35,955 nucleotides of DNA from Ruminococcus sp. (GTDB lineage: Bacteria; Bacillota; Clostridia; Oscillospirales; Ruminococcaceae): assembly GCA_031262625.1 (NCBI GenBank), contig JAISHJ010000049.1:1-35955 (forward strand), read 5' to 3'. Each line of letters starts with the position of its first letter. Position 1 is the stretch's first letter. The notes under the pieces are model-generated. The model was not told the origin of the DNA, did no database searches, and saw only the letters and a program-made list of their open reading frames with translations. Positions 32,945 through 35,955 of the stretch are shown in pieces. The translations under genes were made by a program, and so were the position numbers.

Positions 32945-33484
32945 TTAGATTTCATCGGGGAAACGTATTACCGATTTATGTCGGTTATTAAACCCGATAT
33001 CGAACAGCAATTTTATTGAGCTTTCATAATAGGGGATAAACAAGCCGGAACGGATCATCCCCGTGATATCATCATATGCCGCCCACTTCACCTTTGCAAC
33101 CTCAGTTTCCTGAAGCTTCAGCTTTGTAATATCAGGGGAGAGCCGCAGAATATAGATATCATCGAAAACGTCTTCCGTTGTGATAGTCAGCGCCGGCGTT
33201 AACTTTGAGAAATCTATATCAATACCGATTTCCTCTGAAAGTTCGCGCTGTGCGCCTTGCTGACTGTTTTCACCGGATTGAACCGAACCGCCGACGCTTA
33301 TGTCCCACATCCCCGCCCAATCGTGTTTGGTATCTGTACGGCGTTGGATAAGCATCTGTCCGTTTTCGTTAAAGATAGCAACTCGTATCACTATGCGATA
33401 TTCGCCGGGCAGAAATTTCTCGCCGCGCGGTTTTGTACGCCCTGTAGGCTTCCGGTATCGGTCGTATATATCGAACATTTCCAT
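32945..33484 (-). CDS. Nudix hydrolase (YfcD / IPP isomerase-like)
   Basis: A diphosphate-hydrolysing Nudix protein of 179 residues. The frame is open far into hprK, but ATG at 33484, one base after the hprK stop, gives the natural N-terminus MEMFDIYDRYRKPTGRTKPR; Met3 at 33478 is an alternative. The Nudix box is complete from Gly66 to Ile88: Gly66, Glu72, Arg80-Glu81-Leu82, Glu84-Glu85 and Gly87. MFDIYD and the early GEYRIVIRV strand recall YfcD and isopentenyl-diphosphate isomerase relatives. Substrate cannot be set from sequence. Confidence 0.92.
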   Translation of the reverse strand: MEMFDIYDRYRKPTGRTKPRGEKFLPGEYRIVIRVAIFNENGQMLIQRRTDTKHDWAGMWDISVGGSVQSGENSQQGAQRELSEEIGIDIDFSKLTPALTITTEDVFDDIYILRLSPDITKLKLQETEVAKVKWAAYDDITGMIRSGLFIPYYESSIKLLFDIGFNNRHKSVIRFPDEI

Positions 33485-33485
33485 A

Positions 33486-34448
33486 TTAATATATGTCCCA
33501 TTTTTTAATAGTATCCTGTTTGTCAACGTCAAGTCCGAGGTTGTCGAGGAGTTCTTGCGCCGCATTATAGCCCATCTTCTTCTGGCGGTTATTCATCGCC
33601 GCAACTTCAAGGATAACGGCAAGATTACGCCCGGGCTTAACAGGAATAGTCGCACAGGGTACTTTTACCCCCATGATTGAAGTAAACTCGTTCGAGAGAC
33701 CCATGCGGTCGTATACTTTTTCGGAGTCCCATGCCTCAAGTTCGACAATTAAATCTATCTTTTCGGTAACCTTAACAGCACCCATACCGAAGAGACGGCG
33801 AGCGTTTACTATACCGATACCGCGAATTTCGAGGAAGTGACGGATATTTTCCGGGCTTGAACCTACAAGACTGATATTTGATACCCGACGGATTTCTACA
33901 GCATCATCAGCAACAAGGCGGTGACCGCGCTTAATAAGTTCAACAGCAACTTCCGATTTACCTACCCCAGACTCGCCGAGGATTAACATTCCTTCGCCGT
34001 AAACTTCTATTAAAACGCCATGGCGAGTGATTCTCTGGGCAAGATGAAGATTCAAGAAGGCTATAAGCGCCGCCATAAAGCCGGATGTACCTTCCTTTGA
34101 ACGTAAGAGCGGTACTCCGTATTTTTGTGCAATCTCCGTCATCTCCGGGAAATTCGGAAGTTCTCTCGAAATAATCAAAGCAGGAATCTTCATGGAGCAT
34201 AGCTTGTCGAGATGTTCTTTCCTCGTAGGTTCGTCAAGTGTCGCAAGGTAAGCAAATTCGGTTTTCCCCAAAACCTGTATACGGTCGGGGGAGAAGTACT
34301 CATAAAAGCCCATAATCTGTAATCCCGGGCGGTTTATGTCGGTTTGGTGAATTAAAAGCTTTGCCGCATCCATCGGAAGATATAAAGCTTCAAGCTCGAA
34401 GTGGTCTATAATCGCTTTCAGCGATACGGAATATTTCTTTTCAGCCAT
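33486..34448 (-). CDS. hprK: HPr kinase/phosphorylase
   Basis: Phosphorylates HPr of the sugar phosphotransferase system at Ser46 and also removes the phosphate, driving carbon catabolite control in Firmicutes. The 320-residue protein has an N-terminal domain (1-130) and a kinase core with the P-loop GESGVGKS (158-165), His143, and VADDAVEI (Asp181-182). The signature EIRGIGIVNARRLFGMGAV follows. The start ATG at 34448 has an AGGAG about 10 nt upstream and a strong promoter further up. It heads the long leftward unit to dnaE. Its presence implies an HPr protein encoded elsewhere. Confidence 0.97.
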   Translation of the reverse strand: MAEKKYSVSLKAIIDHFELEALYLPMDAAKLLIHQTDINRPGLQIMGFYEYFSPDRIQVLGKTEFAYLATLDEPTRKEHLDKLCSMKIPALIISRELPNFPEMTEIAQKYGVPLLRSKEGTSGFMAALIAFLNLHLAQRITRHGVLIEVYGEGMLILGESGVGKSEVAVELIKRGHRLVADDAVEIRRVSNISLVGSSPENIRHFLEIRGIGIVNARRLFGMGAVKVTEKIDLIVELEAWDSEKVYDRMGLSNEFTSIMGVKVPCATIPVKPGRNLAVILEVAAMNNRQKKMGYNAAQELLDNLGLDVDKQDTIKKWDIY

Positions 34449-34520
34449 CTATGTAGAGCTCCTCGGCAAATTTATTCGTTTTTATTATTACTGATACTAC
34501 GACATAATATCAATAATCCC

Positions 34521-34549
34521 ATTATACACTATTTACAATAAAAAATCAA
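34521..34549 (-). promoter_or_regulatory. Sigma-A promoter for the hprK gene run
   Basis: On the minus strand, TTGATT (complement of 34544-34549) and TATAAT (complement of 34521-34526) are separated by 17 bp. Transcription would start near 34514, about 65 nt before the hprK start. It lies directly after the terminator of the upstream gene. Confidence 0.85.
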
Positions 34550-34556
34550 CCATTTT

Positions 34557-34594
34557 AAGAAAAAAAACGGCAACGGTTATAAAAAACCGCTGCC
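34557..34594 (-). terminator. Rho-independent terminator of the 3-phosphoglycerate dehydrogenase gene
   Basis: On the minus strand CGGCAGCGGTT and AACCGTTGCCG form an 11-bp stem with one G-T pair and a 6-nt loop, followed by seven T residues. It lies 23 bp after the stop at 34618, so it cleanly separates this gene from hprK. Confidence 0.9.
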
Positions 34595-34617
34595 GCTGCG
34601 TTCTATATCGCGTTTGC

Positions 34618-35778
34618 TTACTTAATTACTCTTACTTTTATTACAAAATCAAGGGCAGAAAGTTTGTCAGCCGCATCACCTATATCACCGATTGCGTCAA
34701 CCATAGTATAAGCAATGTCCTTTTTCGACTTGTTAACCATGTTTTCAATGTTAACACCGGCAGCTCCGAATACACCTGTAATTTTTGAGATAGTATCGGG
34801 AAGGTTCTTGTGGATAATGCAAACCTTAGTTCCGACAGCATCCATTGAAGCGTTCGGGAGGTTAACGGAGTTAATAATATCGCCTTTTTCAATATAAGCG
34901 ATGAGTTCTTCGGCAGCCATTACAGCGCAGTTGTCCTCAGATTCAGGTGTGGAAGCACCGAGGTGAGGAATCGCGATAACGCCTTCAACGCCCAAAACAT
35001 CGTCGGAGGGGAAGTCAACAACATAGGAAGAAACTTTTCCGTCACTTAGAGCCTTAACCATAGCAGCAGTGTCAACAAGTTCGCCGCGAGCGAAATTGAG
35101 TACGCGAACGCCGTCCTTCATGGAAGCGATTGCCGCTTCGTTAACGGTGTGTTTAGTATCCTTGTTGTACGGGAGGTGAAGGGTAATGTAATCTGCTTCC
35201 GCGTATACTGCGGAGAGGGAGGAAGCGTAGATAGTGCCGGGCTTTAAGCCCCATGCTGATTTTACGGAGATGAATGGGTCGTAACCGATAACCTTCATGC
35301 CGAGAGACATTGCCGCATTCGCAACAAGTACGCCGATTGCGCCGAGACCGATTACGCCGAGGGTTTTACCTGCAATTTCGGGTCCTACATATGCGCCCTT
35401 GCCTTTTTCGACAAGCTTTCCTACTTCGTCGCCCTTGCCTTTGAGGGTCTGCGCCCACTCAAGTCCGGCGGGAATTTTACGGCTTGCTAGGAGCATACCG
35501 CAGATTACAAGCTCTTTTACAGCATTAGCGTTTGCACCGGGAGTGTTGAATACGCAGATACCTTGTTCCGCACATTTGTCAACAGGGATATTATTAGTAC
35601 CTGCTCCGGCACGAGCAATAGCAAGAAGTCCGGGCTCAAATTCCATGTCAAGCATAGAAGCGGAGCGAACCATTATAGCATCAGCGCCCGAAATGTCGTC
35701 TGTAATCGTATATTTAGTTTTATCAAAAATGTCAGTGCCTATAGCGGCAATTTTATTGAGTGTAGATATTTTTATCAT
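34618..35778 (-). CDS. serA: D-3-phosphoglycerate dehydrogenase
   Basis: Oxidises 3-phosphoglycerate with NAD in the first step of serine synthesis. The frame is open to 35868, but ATG at 35778 has GAGGTG 6 nt upstream, giving 386 residues and MIKISTLNKIA. The Rossmann motif GLGAIG is at 144-149, with catalytic Arg231 (NFARGELVD) and His272 (IPHLGAS). The usual Glu of the triad is replaced by Asp in FPSDD (about 255-260). A C-terminal ACT domain (about 317-386) contains IIHKNLPDTISKITGVFG and may bind serine. The substrate is assigned by family and ACT domain; a related 2-hydroxyacid dehydrogenase role cannot be fully excluded. Confidence 0.92.
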   Translation of the reverse strand: MIKISTLNKIAAIGTDIFDKTKYTITDDISGADAIMVRSASMLDMEFEPGLLAIARAGAGTNNIPVDKCAEQGICVFNTPGANANAVKELVICGMLLASRKIPAGLEWAQTLKGKGDEVGKLVEKGKGAYVGPEIAGKTLGVIGLGAIGVLVANAAMSLGMKVIGYDPFISVKSAWGLKPGTIYASSLSAVYAEADYITLHLPYNKDTKHTVNEAAIASMKDGVRVLNFARGELVDTAAMVKALSDGKVSSYVVDFPSDDVLGVEGVIAIPHLGASTPESEDNCAVMAAEELIAYIEKGDIINSVNLPNASMDAVGTKVCIIHKNLPDTISKITGVFGAAGVNIENMVNKSKKDIAYTMVDAIGDIGDAADKLSALDFVIKVRVIK

Positions 35779-35955
35779 TTCAAACACCTCATTGTAGTTT
35801 TTAGGTTTAGCAGTTTTAAGGACTACTATTATAAATAATACTTCACAGAGCGAAACGCCGTACAACAAAGAATTAATAAGAGTTTTTCGTAAAGCGGTAC
35901 GTGTTCAAGCGACAATAAATGAATAATAGTATGAAGTCCGGGGGAGGAGGGGGTT
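35779..35955 (-). promoter_or_regulatory. Upstream region of the serA-like gene
   Basis: AT-rich region with TATAAT on the minus strand in the expected upstream range, but without a clear -35 partner. A short hairpin, AGTAGT with ACTGCT and a 7-nt loop, lies between it and the ribosome binding site. I looked for a T-box signature and saw none. The window ends before any upstream gene can be named. Confidence 0.35.

Noticed and set aside
35779-35955. T-box riboswitch upstream of the serA-like gene
   Set aside because: No AGGGTGG-type T-box sequence or strong terminator/antiterminator pair is visible.
1-35955. CRISPR array, tRNA, rRNA, prophage or restriction/defence genes
   Set aside because: No regular spaced repeats, tRNA-like cloverleaf segments, rRNA sequence or recognisable phage or defence proteins were seen on either strand.

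Overview
The window reads as chromosomal housekeeping DNA of a low-to-moderate GC Gram-positive anaerobe, most likely a Clostridia member near Oscillospiraceae/Ruminococcaceae. This rests on the V/A-type rotary ATPase operon, an NfnAB-type ferredoxin:NAD(P) oxidoreductase, the hprK-murB-rapZ-whiA cluster, a SpoVB/MurJ-like flippase and strong GGAGG ribosome binding sites with several TTG/GTG starts. The taxonomic placement is inference. No tRNA, rRNA, CRISPR array, phage or transposase gene was found.

Positions 1-1170: 3' end of metK, a small unknown gene, a terminator and an AT-rich promoter-like region. Positions 1171-14396 (+): one long same-strand run with an ACT protein and its PFL partner, nine V-type ATPase subunits in the order H/G-C-I-K-F-E-A-B-D, a GNAT acetyltransferase and NfnAB. 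The run joins a rotary ion pump or ATP synthase to a redox-bifurcating enzyme. It ends at a 159-bp imperfect palindrome (14401-14559) and a hairpin.

Positions 14615-21102: a DUF3465 lipoprotein (+), then a leftward unit murD, two tandem M42 peptidases and a two-domain GNAT protein, and a divergent flippase gene (+). Positions 21069-25328 (-): a strong sigma-A promoter and structured leader drive rpsB, followed by tsf, pheA, ispD and ispF. Positions 25389-34549 (-): a strong promoter drives hprK, a Nudix hydrolase, a PHP phosphatase, murB, rapZ, whiA and a short dnaE. An Mbeg1-like alpha/beta hydrolase gene follows, with a palindrome next to its ribosome binding site. Positions 34557-35778 (-): a 3-phosphoglycerate dehydrogenase gene ending at a strong terminator.

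I see no convincing new multi-gene defence or mobile system. The items most worth a second look are the MITE-like palindrome, the missing C-terminus and degenerate PHP site of DnaE, the stranded Shine-Dalgarno upstream of tsf, the rpsB leader structure, the unusual K subunit, and substitutions at conserved positions of PheA.
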